Shown: in pieces, positions 18,446 to 28,978 of the stretch | Numbering within the stretch: the first letter of the stretch is position 1 | Layout: the number at the start of each line of letters is the position of its first letter | Assembly: GCF_008692785.1 (NCBI RefSeq) | Contig: NZ_VXJV01000014.1 | Location: 23,052-87,051 of the forward strand | Direction of reading: 5' to 3' | From: Salmonella enterica subsp. diarizonae | GTDB lineage: Bacteria; Pseudomonadota; Gammaproteobacteria; Enterobacterales; Enterobacteriaceae | DNA length: 64,000 nt | Notes under the pieces: generated by a model | The model's database searches: none | The model's input: only the letters and a program-made list of their open reading frames with translations | What the model was told of the DNA's origin: nothing | Position numbers and translations under genes: made by a program

Positions 18446-18525
18446 GCCCGGTGGCGCTGCACTTACCGGGCCTACCGGAGCCGAACGTAAGCCGGATAAG
18501 ACGCGTCAGCGTCGCCATCCGGCCC
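18446..18525. repeat. BIME between cyaY and cyaA
   Basis: A TGCCCGGTGGCGCTGCACTTACCGGGCCTAC-type unit is followed by GCCGGATAAGACGCG and CGTCGCCATCCGGC. These are two REP palindromes in opposed orientation filling the gap between the convergent cyaY and cyaA. They probably serve as the 3' boundary for both transcripts. Confidence 0.8.
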
Positions 18526-18530
18526 GCTAA

Positions 18531-21077
18531 CTATAAAAAATACTGCTGCAATAGCGGTGCGTCATGATCCTGGTTTGCCGGCGGCACGGTGTTGATAGGC
18601 TGCGTACGGAATGGGATCACCTGCGCGCGGCCATCGGTTTTCACTATCTGGTAGAACTGCGGCAGGTTAAAGTTGATAAAGCTGGAGCCATACGTGAAAC
18701 GATCATGCGATGACGAATAGAAGCGACTGACGTCGCGCACCAGTTCTTCCTTACTACCTTCGCAGTGGTGATACACTTCCGCCCGGTTACTTTCGTCCAG
18801 GATATAAATATTAAAGCCTTTCTCATCGCCCGTTTCTTCAAAGAAGAACTGGATAATCCCTTCGCTGGCGAAGCCATCCACCACTGACGGCAATTTCACA
18901 TGGTTGGTTTCCACCTGTACCGACAGCCCGTGCAGCTTGTTATGCGAAATAGCGCCGTAGAATTCGATAGCATTCTCCAGCTTCTGCACCGAGACATTCA
19001 GGCGTTCGAAGAATAGTCCCCACGTCTGCCCGGAAACCCGCAGCGCCTTGAAGCGACCGGTCTCCTGACGGGTGCTGGAAAGGCGTAGCTCAATACATTC
19101 GGAGACCAGTTGCTGCACGCGGGTGCGAATCAGGCCGCGAAGATGCTGACTGTAGCAGAACACCTCCACGCTATCCGGCGGCGCGGCATCCTGGTGCATT
19201 TTCCCCAGAATCGTTTTCAGCGCTTCGATCATCGCCTGCTCGCCGTTAAAGTGCAGAGTACGCACTTCGTTCCACGAGTTGCGATACAACAAGTCGATGC
19301 TGCCTACCAGACAGTTTTGCTCTTCGCCAAAGCTGAAAACGTCCAGCTTACGGAAGTCAAAATGCACCACTTTATTGCGGAACGCCGCCGTCGGGTCATA
19401 TTCGAGGTTAACGATAATCGCCAGATGACGAATTTCACAGGGGCTGTAGAGCGCTTTCGGCGTCGGGGCAGGCAAGCGCAACGGGAAATGGTGCGAAACA
19501 TCGGCGACCATCTCCTGCAGCTTAGGCAGGTCGACAATACCGTTGCCCTTAATAAACAGATGCGTTCGAGACGTCAGCAGGCCATTGAACCACGCCCACG
19601 CGACCAGCTTATTAAGATAACGGTTATATTCCAGCGGCTGATGGCTGATAATGGAATCCATGTTCGGCGCGCGGTTGTAGAGATACCAGCCTGAACGGTT
19701 GGCGCGCCCCGGCGGCACATGAATAAAGGTTAAATTCGGCTCGGACAGATCCGGTGATATCTGCGGGTTCACCAGCGTGACTTTACCCGGCAACGCTTCA
19801 AAAGCGGCGTACAGCTTACGCGTCAGTACGCCGATATCCTGCGGGCTGGCGCTCACGCTGAGGTTGTTGCGCCGCGCAAAGCGAATCAGATTGCGGTAGC
19901 TCTGCATCATTGCGTCGAGCAATTCGTTGTGGGCTTCGCGCACCTGATCGATTTTCCAGTTTGCGCGATTATCGAGCATGGTCAGACGCGCGTCGTCCCA
20001 TCCCCACTCGCTGACTAACTGGCTTAATACTTCCCGACGCCAGCCTACGCAGGCGCGCTCACGGCTTAATTTCTCGCACACTTTCAGGTAGAAGCAGCGG
20101 CGGACTAAATCCAGCCGCGTCGGATCTTCAATTGCCGTCAGGTATTCAGTGACCCGTTCCAGCATCATGCAGTAGGGATCGAGTCCAAACGATACGATTT
20201 CACCGTCATGCAGACGTTGTTTAATGTCTTTCGCCAGCAGTCGTGGGTTGGGATATTCCCATGAGTAGGCTTCCAGCAGCAGCGTTTTCAGCACCGCTTT
20301 GTACGGCGAGTCAATGCTCTTGTATAGCTGCCACAGGCTGGCGCCAAAGTACTCTTCGGCAGAGAGCGAACTTAAGCCCCCCAGATCCAGCCACTCGTTT
20401 GGCGTTAATACGCCCTGCGCGTAGAGCGTCATGACATAGTCGTCGTAATGCTCTTCTTCGTCGCACGGCACCATACTCCACAAAATACGCTTCCCAGCCA
20501 GGCGCACAGCGGTACGATAAAACTCATCAAGCAACAGGATGTGCTGCGTAGAACCGCAGTCTTCCCCGCCCAGACTGCCGCTTTCGTTATGGCGGAAACG
20601 GTTTTCATCGATCAGGAAGAAGCTCACCTCAACGCCAAGCGAGGCGGCCCAGCTTTCCAGCAGGCTACACTTACGTTGCAACAACTGACGCTCTTCGCCG
20701 TCGAGCCAGGCCTGATGGCACACCCAGATATCCAGGTCGGACGAGCAACTCTGCCCGACCGAAGAGGTGCTGCCCATAGTATAAACGCCGGTAATCGGCA
20801 GCTCGCCCTTTGGCGGGTCCTGCGGCGACATACCGCGGTACAACTCAAGTTCGTTCAGATAGTGGCGTTGGGTTTCATCAGGCGTGTAGAAGCAAATACC
20901 GCTGGGAACGTTACCATCAAGGTAACCCGGCATCAGTGGATGGTGATAGTGCAATAATGTCGGCAGAAGACTGTAAACCTGCTGAAAAGCGGGCCCCATG
21001 GCAGCAAGCGCGCGATCCACGCGCAGTTGATTTATGGCATCCAGTCTCTGTTTCAGAGTCTCAATATAGAGGTACAA
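18531..21077 (-). CDS. cyaA: CyaA, class I adenylate cyclase
   Basis: This is an 848-residue class I adenylate cyclase that makes cAMP for CRP. The N-terminal catalytic half carries [19 protein letters not shown] (residues 101-119) with the metal-binding pair Asp114 and Asp116. The C-terminal half is the regulatory domain controlled by the glucose PTS in known enzymes. The start is a TTG at 21077, which matches the E. coli gene and keeps translation low; an in-frame ATG ten codons upstream is not used in the family. A CRP site lies upstream. Confidence 0.96.
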   Translation of the reverse strand: MYLYIETLKQRLDAINQLRVDRALAAMGPAFQQVYSLLPTLLHYHHPLMPGYLDGNVPSGICFYTPDETQRHYLNELELYRGMSPQDPPKGELPITGVYTMGSTSSVGQSCSSDLDIWVCHQAWLDGEERQLLQRKCSLLESWAASLGVEVSFFLIDENRFRHNESGSLGGEDCGSTQHILLLDEFYRTAVRLAGKRILWSMVPCDEEEHYDDYVMTLYAQGVLTPNEWLDLGGLSSLSAEEYFGASLWQLYKSIDSPYKAVLKTLLLEAYSWEYPNPRLLAKDIKQRLHDGEIVSFGLDPYCMMLERVTEYLTAIEDPTRLDLVRRCFYLKVCEKLSRERACVGWRREVLSQLVSEWGWDDARLTMLDNRANWKIDQVREAHNELLDAMMQSYRNLIRFARRNNLSVSASPQDIGVLTRKLYAAFEALPGKVTLVNPQISPDLSEPNLTFIHVPPGRANRSGWYLYNRAPNMDSIISHQPLEYNRYLNKLVAWAWFNGLLTSRTHLFIKGNGIVDLPKLQEMVADVSHHFPLRLPAPTPKALYSPCEIRHLAIIVNLEYDPTAAFRNKVVHFDFRKLDVFSFGEEQNCLVGSIDLLYRNSWNEVRTLHFNGEQAMIEALKTILGKMHQDAAPPDSVEVFCYSQHLRGLIRTRVQQLVSECIELRLSSTRQETGRFKALRVSGQTWGLFFERLNVSVQKLENAIEFYGAISHNKLHGLSVQVETNHVKLPSVVDGFASEGIIQFFFEETGDEKGFNIYILDESNRAEVYHHCEGSKEELVRDVSRFYSSSHDRFTYGSSFINFNLPQFYQIVKTDGRAQVIPFRTQPINTVPPANQDHDAPLLQQYFL

Positions 21078-21219
21078 GACGTATCGCCTGATGTTGCTAC
21101 CCGTCATGGTTCAGGTCAGTACTTCGCCGTCGCCATTCGGGATAAACCGTATGTCAAAAATAACCGTTACCCTTTCTCGTCTGCATATTTTTATCTAATA
21201 CCGACGAAAAAATGGTCTA

Positions 21220-21241
21220 AAACGTGATCAATTTAACACCT
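21220..21241 (-). promoter_or_regulatory. CRP-binding site of the cyaA promoter
   Basis: Read on the minus strand the site contains GGTGTTAAATTGATCACG, with the two half-sites TGTTA and TCACG six bases apart, close to the CRP consensus TGTGA-N6-TCACA. The same sequence is the known CRP site at cyaA P2 of E. coli, which gives negative feedback by cAMP-CRP. It lies about 145 bp before the TTG start. The remainder of 21078-21453 is the divergent cyaA/hemC promoter region with no further gene seen. Confidence 0.85.
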
Positions 21242-21453
21242 TGCTCATTGACCGTAAAGAAAGATGCACTACATACAAGTGTAGCACCGTTCGCTGCGTG
21301 TAAATTCTTAAATACGGGCTGGCGGTTTCTCGTCATTATTCACTGCCATTGACGACACAGCGCCTTATCCTCTCACTCACGGTGACCGGAAAACTAACAT
21401 CCTCTCTATAAGGATGTTAGGATGGTCAATGATTGATAATGACGGTAACAAGC

Positions 21454-22395
21454 ATGTTAGACAATGTTTTAAGAATTGCCACACGCCAAAGTCCCCTTGC
21501 GCTTTGGCAGGCACATTATGTCAAAGACGCATTGATGGCAACCCATCCGGGACTGACGGTAGAACTGGTGCCGATGGTCACACGCGGCGACGTGATCCTC
21601 GATACTCCCCTGGCGAAAGTGGGCGGTAAGGGACTGTTTGTTAAAGAGCTTGAAATCGCGCTGCTGGAAAAACGCGCCGATATCGCCGTGCACTCCATGA
21701 AAGACGTTCCGGTGGCCTTCCCGGACGGTCTCGGCCTGGTGACGATTTGCGAGCGCGAAGATCCACGCGATGCTTTTGTCTCGAATCAATATCACAGTCT
21801 GGACGATCTGCCTGCGGGTAGTATCGTCGGGACGTCCAGTTTGCGTCGTCAGTGTCAACTGGCGGAGCGCCGTCCGGACCTCATTATTCGTTCATTGCGC
21901 GGTAACGTCGGCACACGCCTCGGCAAGCTGGACAACGGCGACTATGACGCCATTATCCTGGCCGTGGCCGGTTTGAAACGCTTAGGTCTGGAGTCGCGCA
22001 TTCGCACAGCCTTGCCGCCCGAAATTTCGCTGCCTGCCGTAGGCCAGGGCGCCGTCGGGATTGAGTGTCGTCTTGACGACGAGAGAACACAGGCGCTGCT
22101 CGCACCGTTGAATCACTCGCAAACCGCGCTGCGCGTAACGGCGGAACGCGCCATGAACACCCGCCTGGAAGGCGGTTGTCAGGTACCGATTGGCAGCTAT
22201 GCGGAAATCATCAACGGCGAAATTTGGCTACGTGCGCTGGTTGGCGCGCCGGACGGTTCGGTGATGGTCCGCGGCGAACGTCGTGGTTCACCCGAGCAGG
22301 CGGAGCAAATGGGCATCTCGCTTGCGGAGGAACTGCTGGAAAACGGCGCACGCGCGATTCTGACGGAAGTTTATAACGGCGAGGCGCCCGCATGA
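21454..22395 (+). CDS. hemC: HemC, porphobilinogen deaminase (hydroxymethylbilane synthase)
   Basis: This 313-residue enzyme condenses four porphobilinogen molecules into hydroxymethylbilane. The catalytic Asp84 lies in HSMKDVP, and the dipyrromethane cofactor attaches to the Cys near residue 242 in [10 protein letters not shown]. An ATG at 21439 would add five residues (MTVTS); I take the 313-residue form as in E. coli. It is the first gene of hemCDXY, overlaps hemD by four bases and is divergent from cyaA. Confidence 0.96.
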   Translation: MLDNVLRIATRQSPLALWQAHYVKDALMATHPGLTVELVPMVTRGDVILDTPLAKVGGKGLFVKELEIALLEKRADIAVHSMKDVPVAFPDGLGLVTICEREDPRDAFVSNQYHSLDDLPAGSIVGTSSLRRQCQLAERRPDLIIRSLRGNVGTRLGKLDNGDYDAIILAVAGLKRLGLESRIRTALPPEISLPAVGQGAVGIECRLDDERTQALLAPLNHSQTALRVTAERAMNTRLEGGCQVPIGSYAEIINGEIWLRALVGAPDGSVMVRGERRGSPEQAEQMGISLAEELLENGARAILTEVYNGEAPA

Positions 22396-23132
22396 GTATT
22401 CTGGTCACCCGCCCCTCTCCCGCAGGGGAAGCGTTAGTGAGCCGTCTGCGCGCACTGGGGCAGGTGGCCTGGAGTTTTCCGCTGATTGAATTTGTCGCCG
22501 GTCGGGAGCTGCCCACCCTGGCCGACCGTCTGGCGACGCTGACGGAAAACGATCTGGTTTTTGCCCTTTCACAGCACGCCGTCGCCTTTGCCCACGCCCA
22601 GATCCAGCGGGATGGTCGAAACTGGCCTGCGTCGCCGCGCTATTTCGCGATTGGCCGCACCACGGCGCTCGCCCTTCATACCGTTAGCGGATTCGATATT
22701 CGTTATCCATTGGGTCGGGAAATCAGCGAAGTCTTGCTACAATTACCTGAATTACAAAATATTGCGGGCAAACGCGCGCTGATTTTGCGTGGCAATGGCG
22801 GTCGCGAACTGCTGGGCGAAACCCTGACAGCTCGCGGAGCCGAAGTCAATTTTTGTGAATGTTATCAACGAAGTGCGAAACATTACGATGGCGCGGAAGA
22901 AGCGATGCGCTGGCATGCTCGCGGCATAACAACGCTTGTTGTCACCAGCGGCGAGATGTTGCAACAGCTCTGGTCGCTGATTCCCCAGTGGTATCGTGAG
23001 CACTGGTTACTACGCTGTCGGCTGTTGGTCGTCAGTGAGCGTCTGGCGCACCTCGCCCGGGAACTGGGCTGGCAAGATATTAAGGTCGCTGATAACGCCG
23101 ACAACGATGCGCTGTTGCGCGCATTACAATAA
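22392..23132 (+). CDS. hemD: HemD, uroporphyrinogen-III synthase
   Basis: This 246-residue enzyme closes hydroxymethylbilane with inversion of ring D to give uroporphyrinogen III, the branch point to haem, sirohaem and cobalamin. The N-terminus [18 protein letters not shown] is characteristic, and two similar alpha/beta domains are expected. The start overlaps the hemC stop (ATGA), so translation is coupled. Confidence 0.95.
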   Translation: MSILVTRPSPAGEALVSRLRALGQVAWSFPLIEFVAGRELPTLADRLATLTENDLVFALSQHAVAFAHAQIQRDGRNWPASPRYFAIGRTTALALHTVSGFDIRYPLGREISEVLLQLPELQNIAGKRALILRGNGGRELLGETLTARGAEVNFCECYQRSAKHYDGAEEAMRWHARGITTLVVTSGEMLQQLWSLIPQWYREHWLLRCRLLVVSERLAHLARELGWQDIKVADNADNDALLRALQ

Positions 23133-23153
23133 CTCTCATAATGGGATGCCATA

Positions 23154-24323
23154 ATGACGGAACAAGAAAAATCCTCCGCCGTGGTTGATGAGACCAGGGA
23201 GACCGTGGAAACCACGCCACAGCCAGTCAATACCGAGAAAAAAAGTAAGAACGGCGCCGCGCTGGTATTAAGCGCGGTGGCGATCGCGATTGCCCTGGCG
23301 GCAGGTATTGGGCTTTATGGCTGGGGAAAACAGCAGGCAACCGCGCAAACGGAAACCAGCGATGCGCTGGCGAATCAGCTGACCGCCTTGCAAAAGGCGC
23401 AGGAGAGCCAAAAATCAGAGCTGGAAGGGATTATCAAAAAACAAGCGGCGCAGTTAGATGACGCGAATCGCCAACAGGCGGCGCTGGCGAAACAACTTGA
23501 TGAAGTACAACAAAAAGTCGCCACCATTTCCGGCAGCGACGCCAAAACCTGGCTGTTGGCGCAGGCTGATTTTCTGGTGAAACTCGCCGGACGCAAGCTG
23601 TGGAGCGATCAGGACGTCACTACCGCCGCTGCGCTACTCAAAAGCGCTGACGCCAGTCTGGCAGACATGAATGACCCCAGCCTGATTACCGCACGACGTG
23701 CGATTACTGACGATATCGCCAGCTTGTCATCCGTTGCGCAGATCGACTACGACGGCATTATTCTCAAACTCAATCAGCTTTCTAACCAAATCGATAACCT
23801 GCGTCTGGCGGATAACGATAGCGATGACTCGCCGATGGATTCAGATAGCAGCGAGCTGTCCAGTTCGCTAAGCGAATGGCGCGTTAACCTGCAAAAAAGC
23901 TGGCAGAACTTTATGGACAGCTTTATTACCATTCGCCGCCGCGATGATACCGCCGTACCGCTGCTGGCGCCGAACCAGGACGTCTATTTACGCGAAAATA
24001 TTCGCTCCCGCCTGTTAGTCGCCGCACAGGCCGTCCCACGCCATCAGGAAGAAACATACCGCCAGGCGCTGGATAACGTTTCGACCTGGGTTCGCGCTTA
24101 TTACGATACTGACGACGCCGCGACAAAAGCCTTCCTGGAGGAAGTCGATAAATTAAGCCAGCAAAATATCACGATGGATCTGCCGGAAACCCTGGAAAGC
24201 CAGGCGATTCTTGAAAAACTGATGCAAACCCGCGTGCGTAATCTGCTGGCGCAACCGACAGCCTCTACGGAAGCGCCCGCCACGCAGACAGACGCTCCGG
24301 CAACCGCGCCGCAAGGAGAATAA
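23154..24323 (+). CDS. hemX: HemX, membrane-anchored coiled-coil protein of the haem operon
   Basis: This is a 389-residue protein with a polar N-terminus, one membrane segment at about residues 38-60 ([19 protein letters not shown]), then a long Ala/Gln-rich coiled coil (residues about 70-130) and a periplasmic domain. It was annotated as a uroporphyrinogen methyltransferase, but no SAM-binding motif is visible, and its real role is unclear. It lies 21 bp after hemD and overlaps the possible hemY start. Confidence 0.92.
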   Translation: MTEQEKSSAVVDETRETVETTPQPVNTEKKSKNGAALVLSAVAIAIALAAGIGLYGWGKQQATAQTETSDALANQLTALQKAQESQKSELEGIIKKQAAQLDDANRQQAALAKQLDEVQQKVATISGSDAKTWLLAQADFLVKLAGRKLWSDQDVTTAAALLKSADASLADMNDPSLITARRAITDDIASLSSVAQIDYDGIILKLNQLSNQIDNLRLADNDSDDSPMDSDSSELSSSLSEWRVNLQKSWQNFMDSFITIRRRDDTAVPLLAPNQDVYLRENIRSRLLVAAQAVPRHQEETYRQALDNVSTWVRAYYDTDDAATKAFLEEVDKLSQQNITMDLPETLESQAILEKLMQTRVRNLLAQPTASTEAPATQTDAPATAPQGE

Positions 24324-24325
24324 TG

Positions 24326-25522
24326 ATGCTAAAAGTATTATTGCTCTTTGTGTTGTTGCTCGCGGGTATCGTGGTCGGCCCGATGATAGCCGGTCACCAG
24401 GGCTATGTGTTAATCCAGACCGATAACTACAACATTGAAACCAGCGTAACCGGACTGGCGATCATTCTCATCGTCACTATGGTGGTGCTATTCGCCATTG
24501 AGTGGTTGCTACGCCGTCTGTTTCGTACCGGCGCGCACACCCGCGGTTGGTTTGCCGGACGTAAACGCCGTCGCGCCCGCAAACAGACCGAACAGGCGCT
24601 GCTGAAGCTGGCGGAGGGCGACTATCAGCAGGTTGAAAAGCTGATGTCAAAAAATGCCGATCATGCTGAACAGCCGGTGGTGAATTATCTGCTGGCGGCA
24701 GAAGCGGCGCAGCAGCGCGGCGATGAAGCGCGCGCCAATCAGCACCTTGAACGTGCGGCAGAGCTGGCGGGGAACGACACCATCCCGGTCGAGATCACGC
24801 GCGTGCGCTTACAGCTAGCGCGCAATGAAAATCATGCGGCGCGTCACGGCGTGGACAAACTGCTGGAGGTCACGCCGCGTCACCCGGAAGTCCTGCGTCT
24901 GGCGGAGCAGGCCTATATTCGCACCGGCGCATGGAGTTCTTTACTGGATATCATCCCATCCATGGCAAAAGCGCACGTCGGCGATGAAGCGCATCGCGCC
25001 ATGCTCGAACAACAGGCGTGGATAGGACTGATGGATCAGGCGCGCGCCGAGCAAGGCAGCGAGGGATTACGCACCTGGTGGAAAAACCAAAGCCGTAAAA
25101 CCCGCCATCAAGTGGCGCTTCAGGTCGCGATGGCCGAGCATCTGATCGAATGTGACGATCATGATATGGCGCAGCAGATTATCATCGACGGTCTGAAACG
25201 CCAGTATGACGATCGGCTGGTGCTGCCAATTCCTCGCCTCAGAACCAATAATCCGGAACAACTGGAGAAAGTACTGCGCCAGCAAATCAAGACGGTAGGC
25301 GATCGCCCGCTGTTATGGAGCACGCTCGGCCAGTCGCTGATGAAACACGGTGAATGGCAGGAGGCAACCCTGGCTTTCCGCGCCGCGCTGAAACAACGCC
25401 CGGACGCGTATGATTATGCCTGGCTTGCCGATGCGCTCGATCGACTGCATCAACCGGAAGAAGCCGCCACCATGCGGCGCGACGGCCTGATGCTGACGCT
25501 ACAGAACAATTCCCCGCAGTAA
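24326..25522 (+). CDS. hemY: HemY, TPR-containing inner-membrane protein of the haem operon
   Basis: This is a 398-residue protein with two membrane segments (about residues 1-20 and 40-65), a basic patch (GRKRRRARKQ) and a C-terminal array of tetratricopeptide-like helices. It is the proteobacterial HemY, linked to haem synthesis, and not the protoporphyrinogen oxidase of that name in Gram-positive bacteria. Two ATGs (24323, 24326) follow AAGGAG; the second gives the standard length. It is the last gene of hemCDXY. Confidence 0.94.
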   Translation: MLKVLLLFVLLLAGIVVGPMIAGHQGYVLIQTDNYNIETSVTGLAIILIVTMVVLFAIEWLLRRLFRTGAHTRGWFAGRKRRRARKQTEQALLKLAEGDYQQVEKLMSKNADHAEQPVVNYLLAAEAAQQRGDEARANQHLERAAELAGNDTIPVEITRVRLQLARNENHAARHGVDKLLEVTPRHPEVLRLAEQAYIRTGAWSSLLDIIPSMAKAHVGDEAHRAMLEQQAWIGLMDQARAEQGSEGLRTWWKNQSRKTRHQVALQVAMAEHLIECDDHDMAQQIIIDGLKRQYDDRLVLPIPRLRTNNPEQLEKVLRQQIKTVGDRPLLWSTLGQSLMKHGEWQEATLAFRAALKQRPDAYDYAWLADALDRLHQPEEAATMRRDGLMLTLQNNSPQ

Positions 25523-25530
25523 TCGTCTGC

Positions 25531-25575
25531 TGCCCGGTGGCGTTTTTGCTTACCGGGCCCGCACTGCCTCCCGGC
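25531..25575. repeat. REP element after hemY
   Basis: TGCCCGGTGGCG...GCTTACCGGGCCCG with a trailing CTCCCGGC forms a REP-type palindrome directly after the hemY stop and before the end of the convergent glmZ gene. Confidence 0.65.
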
Positions 25576-25598
25576 AAAAATCTCTTTTAGCCATAAAT

Positions 25599-25805
25599 AA
25601 AAAAACGCCTGCCGGTTAGGGGCAGGCGTCAAAACAGGTCTGTATGACAACATAAAGGGGTGCTTCACTCAACGTTGTGTCCAGGGTGTTTGATGAGGCA
25701 TAAGCGACATCTGTCAGTGGACGATAAGCACCGTAAACGGCTCTGCATCATTCCTGAGTTTATGAGGCCAAAAGGCGAGCATAAGAGATGGAATGAGCAT
25801 CTACC
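25599..25805 (-). ncRNA. glmZ: GlmZ small RNA
   Basis: The minus strand from GTAGATGCTCATTCC (25805) to the T-run after the terminator (25599) is 207 nt, the length of E. coli GlmZ, and reads as that RNA with scattered changes. The 3' end is an intrinsic terminator with stem ACGCCTGCC/GGCAGGCGT and seven T. GlmZ with Hfq activates glmS translation and is controlled by GlmY and the RapZ/RNase E system. It lies in the hemY-tRNA gap; the aslA gene found beside it in E. coli is absent. Confidence 0.92.
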
Positions 25806-25815
25806 CGTATATTAT

Positions 25816-25831
25816 TGCACATAACGTGCCA
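25816..25831 (-). promoter_or_regulatory. Sigma54-type promoter of glmZ
   Basis: On the minus strand TGGCACGTTATGTGCA matches the sigma54 consensus (GG at -24, GC at -12, correct spacing), with the GC 12-13 bp from the predicted GlmZ 5' end. An AT-rich AATAAT overlaps the -10 position, so a sigma70 promoter may overlap. Overlapping sigma54/sigma70 promoters are reported for glmY/glmZ in several enterobacteria. Confidence 0.75.
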
Positions 25832-25923
25832 TCTTTGCACCGCTAAAAAACAGGCGCTGGTGTTAAAAAAACGTAGAGAATTCACGCGATTGTCATCTTC
25901 CCGCCGCTGGCGAGGCTTTAGCA

Positions 25924-25941
25924 TGTCGCCCGATGGAGACA
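25924..25941. promoter_or_regulatory. GlrR (QseF)-type activator site upstream of glmZ
   Basis: TGTC-N10-GACA matches exactly the dyad reported for the sigma54 activator GlrR at glmY/glmZ promoters. It lies about 120 bp upstream of the glmZ start. Confidence 0.65.
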
Positions 25942-25971
25942 GAACAGGATGCTTTTTATAAAGTGATTATT

Positions 25972-25984
25972 AATCAATAGATTA
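25972..25984. promoter_or_regulatory. IHF-like site upstream of glmZ
   Basis: AATCAATAGATTA fits the IHF consensus WATCAANNNNTTR at all fixed positions. It lies between the two GlrR-like dyads and would bend DNA to bring the activator to the sigma54 promoter. Confidence 0.6.
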
Positions 25985-25986
25985 TT

Positions 25987-26004
25987 CGTCACCGAACAGC
26001 GACA
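25987..26004. promoter_or_regulatory. Second GlrR-like site upstream of glmZ
   Basis: CGTC-N10-GACA differs by one base from the TGTC-N10-GACA dyad. It lies upstream of the IHF-like site. No gene is seen in the remainder of 25806-26084. Confidence 0.5.
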
Positions 26005-26080
26005 AATGAAGACAAGGATATCGCCAATAAATCACAATGATAACTCGTGCGGGATAAAAGGTTGAAAAGGAACAGAAAAC

Positions 26081-26104
26081 AAAAAACCCCGCCGAAGCGG
26101 GGTT
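26081..26104 (-). terminator. Terminator of the argX-hisR-leuT-proM operon
   Basis: On the minus strand an 8-bp stem AACCCCGC/GCGGGGTT with a four-base loop is followed by a T-run (six T, partly in the stem). It lies 7 bp after the CCA end of proM. Confidence 0.85.
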
Positions 26105-26110
26105 CAAAAT

Positions 26111-26187
26111 TGGTCGGCGAGAGAGGATTCGAACCTCCGACCCACTGGTCCCAAACCAGTTGCGCTACCAAGCTGCGCTACTCGCCG
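26111..26187 (-). tRNA. proM: tRNA-Pro (anticodon UGG)
   Basis: A 77-nt cloverleaf on the minus strand starts CGGCGAGTAGCG and ends in an encoded CCA. The anticodon loop contains TGG and the T arm GGTTCGAATCC is present. It is the last gene of a four-tRNA operon. Confidence 0.97.
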
Positions 26188-26229
26188 ATATACTGCTTTT
26201 TTGAATTTTTAGTTCAATTCATTGAGTCG

Positions 26230-26316
26230 TGGTGCGAGGGGGGGGACTTGAACCCCCACGTCCGTAAGGACACTAACACCTGAAGCTAGCGCGTCTACCA
26301 ATTCCGCCACCTTCGC
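26230..26316 (-). tRNA. leuT: tRNA-Leu (anticodon CAG)
   Basis: An 87-nt class II tRNA with a long variable arm starts GCGAAGGTGGCG, has CAG in the anticodon loop and an encoded CCA end. The acceptor/T region includes a run of eight G on the plus strand. Confidence 0.97.
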
Positions 26317-26336
26317 GTTTCACAACTCTATATTAA

Positions 26337-26413
26337 TGGGGTGGCTAATGGGATTCGAACCCACGACAACTGGAATCACAATCCAGGGCTCTACCAACTG
26401 AGCTATAGCCACC
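26337..26413 (-). tRNA. hisR: tRNA-His (anticodon GUG)
   Basis: A 77-nt tRNA with the extra 5' G typical of tRNA-His, GTG in the anticodon loop and an encoded CCA. It is the second gene of the operon. Confidence 0.97.
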
Positions 26414-26466
26414 ACTGAAACTTTTTACGCGGTATTAAACCACCGCAGCTCAAGCACCTAAATAAA

Positions 26467-26543
<77 letters not shown>

Positions 26544-26564
26544 TTAGCGCCGTTGCGGGGGTGG

Positions 26565-26593
26565 ATAATACGGACTTCACACCCCGCTGTCCA
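26565..26593 (-). promoter_or_regulatory. Promoter of the argX tRNA operon
   Basis: On the minus strand TGGACA and TATTAT are separated by exactly 17 bp, followed by a C-rich discriminator (CCACCCCC). This is a strong sigma70 promoter of the stringently controlled stable-RNA type, about 20 bp upstream of argX. Confidence 0.8.
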
Positions 26594-26607
26594 GTGCCTT
26601 TTTAAAT

Positions 26608-26640
26608 AAAATGCGCGTTTGGTTATGCTTTGCGCATTTT
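26608..26640 (-). terminator. Terminator of yifK
   Basis: AAAATGCGC and GCGCATTTT form a 9-bp stem directly after the yifK stop codon, with T-rich sequence on the minus strand. It separates yifK from the argX promoter. Confidence 0.7.
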
Positions 26641-26645
26641 GGCGC

Positions 26646-28031
26646 TTATTCCCCCACCTTGTGGGCGGTTCCGTGACGATTCAGGCCGAAAACTTTATAG
26701 ATCAGCGTCACGGCCAGCAGGAAGATGACGCCGACAAACAGCGACATGCGCGTATCTTCATTAAAGTACATGCCGATTAAAACGCAAACCAGAAACGCCA
26801 TCGTCAAATAGTTCGCCCACGGGAACATAATGGAACGAAAAGGATGATCCGCAATCGCTTCTTTATGCGCCCGACGAAAGCGCAGTTGGCTAATCAGAAT
26901 GACAAACCACGGCACCATCCCCGGCAGTACGCTGGCGCTATAAACGTACACAAAGACGCGCTGCGGATTGGGGATGATGTAGTTCAGGCAGGAACCTACC
27001 AGCAAAATCAAAATAGAGAGCGCCACGCCCGCGACCGGTACGCCGTGGCGGGAGACTTTCGCGACTGCCGCCGGCAGTTGACGGTTTTTCGCCAGCGCGT
27101 AAAGCATACGCCCACAGCTATACATTCCGCTGTTACAGCCGGAGAGCGCCGCCGTCAGCACGACAAAGTTGATAATGCCTGCCGCAGCGGTGATGCCAAT
27201 TTTCGCGAAGGTGAGCACAAAGGGGCTGCCGTTGCTGCCAATCTCATTCCACGGGAAAATAGTGACGATAACGAAAATCGCACCCACATAAAAAATCAGG
27301 ATACGCCATAGCACCTTACCCACCGCGCTACGCAACGTCACCTGCGGATTCTTCGCTTCACCGGCGGTAATTCCGATCAGCTCAACCCCCTGATAAGAGG
27401 CCACCACGATACATAATGCGGTCAGAAAGCCTTTCCAGCCGCCGGCAAAAAAGCCGCCATGCTCAGTCAGATTACCAAAGCCAATCGCCTGGCCGCCGTT
27501 ACCAAAACCGAAGAAAATCACCCCCAGGCCGATGATGATCATCACAATAATAGTGGTGACTTTGATCATCGCAAACCAGAACTCGATTTCACCATACAGG
27601 CGCACCGCAGCCAGATTCGCCAACGCGACCAGTCCTACAGCAATCAGCGCCGGTATCCACTGCGCCATCTCCGGAAACCAGAACTGGACGTAGACCCCAA
27701 TGGCGGTAATTTCCGAGATCCCGACCGCCATCCACATAAACCAGTATGACCAGGCGGTAAGATAGCCAAAAAAGGGACTCATATACCGGTGGGCGTACAC
27801 GGCAAAGGAGCCGGTAACAGGTTCCAGAAAGAGCATCTCCCCCATTGAACGCATGATGAAAAAGACGAACAATCCGGCGATGATATACGCCAGCAGCACT
27901 GACGGGCCCGCCCATTTCAGCGTACTGGCAGCGCCCATAAAGAGTCCGACGCCGATGGTGCCCCCGAGGGCAATCAATTCAATATGACGAGCTTCCAGCC
28001 CACGCTGTAGCTCCGGTTTTTTCTCTGCCAT
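26646..28031 (-). CDS. yifK: YifK (ThrP), amino-acid permease for threonine/serine
   Basis: This is a 461-residue APC-superfamily permease with twelve predicted membrane segments. The motif [12 protein letters not shown] near residue 30 and a hydrophilic N-terminus ending [10 protein letters not shown] are typical of the AAT family. E. coli YifK (renamed ThrP) imports threonine and serine. Salmonella yifK is a known target of the sRNA GcvB and of Lrp. It follows the ECA operon on the same strand, 206 bp after wecG, and is a separate unit with its own terminator. Confidence 0.93.
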   Translation of the reverse strand: MAEKKPELQRGLEARHIELIALGGTIGVGLFMGAASTLKWAGPSVLLAYIIAGLFVFFIMRSMGEMLFLEPVTGSFAVYAHRYMSPFFGYLTAWSYWFMWMAVGISEITAIGVYVQFWFPEMAQWIPALIAVGLVALANLAAVRLYGEIEFWFAMIKVTTIIVMIIIGLGVIFFGFGNGGQAIGFGNLTEHGGFFAGGWKGFLTALCIVVASYQGVELIGITAGEAKNPQVTLRSAVGKVLWRILIFYVGAIFVIVTIFPWNEIGSNGSPFVLTFAKIGITAAAGIINFVVLTAALSGCNSGMYSCGRMLYALAKNRQLPAAVAKVSRHGVPVAGVALSILILLVGSCLNYIIPNPQRVFVYVYSASVLPGMVPWFVILISQLRFRRAHKEAIADHPFRSIMFPWANYLTMAFLVCVLIGMYFNEDTRMSLFVGVIFLLAVTLIYKVFGLNRHGTAHKVGE

Positions 28032-28237
28032 AAATCCTCATGTCGTGTTTGCAACGGTTCCGGTAGTACCGGTTATTGTTATGGGTACATCGATTGTTGC
28101 GAATATTTTCTTAAATTTGGACAAATGGCAAATGAAGCATTAAAAAAATGCACTTATTGTGTAAGAAAGCATCGATTATGTTATGAATAAGCAGCGCCAT
28201 AAGCACAATCCGCTGCTCAAGTCATCAGAAGGGGGAA

Positions 28238-28978
28238 TTAGAGATCGCCAGTATAGTGCCAGCGAAGGTAGCGCAGCAGACGCATCTGGCGGGTAATACG
28301 ACTCGGTTGGGAAAGCAGACGATACAACCACTCCAGCCCCAGGTTCTGCCATATTTTCGGGGCGCGTTTGACGTGACCGGTAAACACATCATAGGTGCCG
28401 CCCACGCCCATATATAGCGCATGGGGATGCACTTCCCGACAATCGCGCATTAGCAATTCCTGTTTTGGCGATCCCATCGCGACGGTGACAATTTTCGCGC
28501 CGCTGGCATGGATTCGCCCAAATAGCGCCTGACGCTGCTCCGGCGTAAAGTAACCATCCTGGCTACCCACAATATTGACGTTCCACTGCGTCCGCAGTTT
28601 TGCTTCCGTCTGCGCCAGCACCTCAGGCTTGCCGCCGACAAGAAATACCGGCGTGCCTTCTTTACCCGCGCGCGCCATTAACGCTTCCCAAAGGTCGGCG
28701 CCAGCCACGCGAGAGACCTGCGCCTGCGGAAATTTTTTACGTATTGAACGCACCACGCTGATGCCATCGGCATATTTAAATTCCGCCGCTGCTATCAACG
28801 CGCGTACTTCCGGATTATCTTCCGCCGTCAGCAGCTTTTCGGCGTTGATCGCCACCAACGTGCCTTGCTTCAGTTGACCATCGGCAAACAGATAATTCAG
28901 CGCATGTGACATGTCGCGCCAGCCAATCAGAGGTAAGCCACGCAGCGAGTAAAGGGGCGCAGCGGCATTATTGGTCAT
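28238..28978 (-). CDS. wecG: WecG, UDP-ManNAcA transferase of ECA synthesis
   Basis: This is a 246-residue GT26-family glycosyltransferase (also RffM) that adds N-acetylmannosaminuronic acid to GlcNAc-PP-undecaprenol, forming ECA lipid II at the inner face of the membrane. The family blocks GADLWEALM and VAMGSPKQE, and the [13 protein letters not shown] segment, are visible. It overlaps the wzyE stop by four bases and is the last gene of the ECA operon. Confidence 0.95.
   Translation of the reverse strand: MTNNAAAPLYSLRGLPLIGWRDMSHALNYLFADGQLKQGTLVAINAEKLLTAEDNPEVRALIAAAEFKYADGISVVRSIRKKFPQAQVSRVAGADLWEALMARAGKEGTPVFLVGGKPEVLAQTEAKLRTQWNVNIVGSQDGYFTPEQRQALFGRIHASGAKIVTVAMGSPKQELLMRDCREVHPHALYMGVGGTYDVFTGHVKRAPKIWQNLGLEWLYRLLSQPSRITRQMRLLRYLRWHYTGDL

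Noticed and set aside
25989..26171. A short minus-strand open frame covering proM.
   Set aside because: It translates through the tRNA gene and its terminator, so it is not a protein gene.
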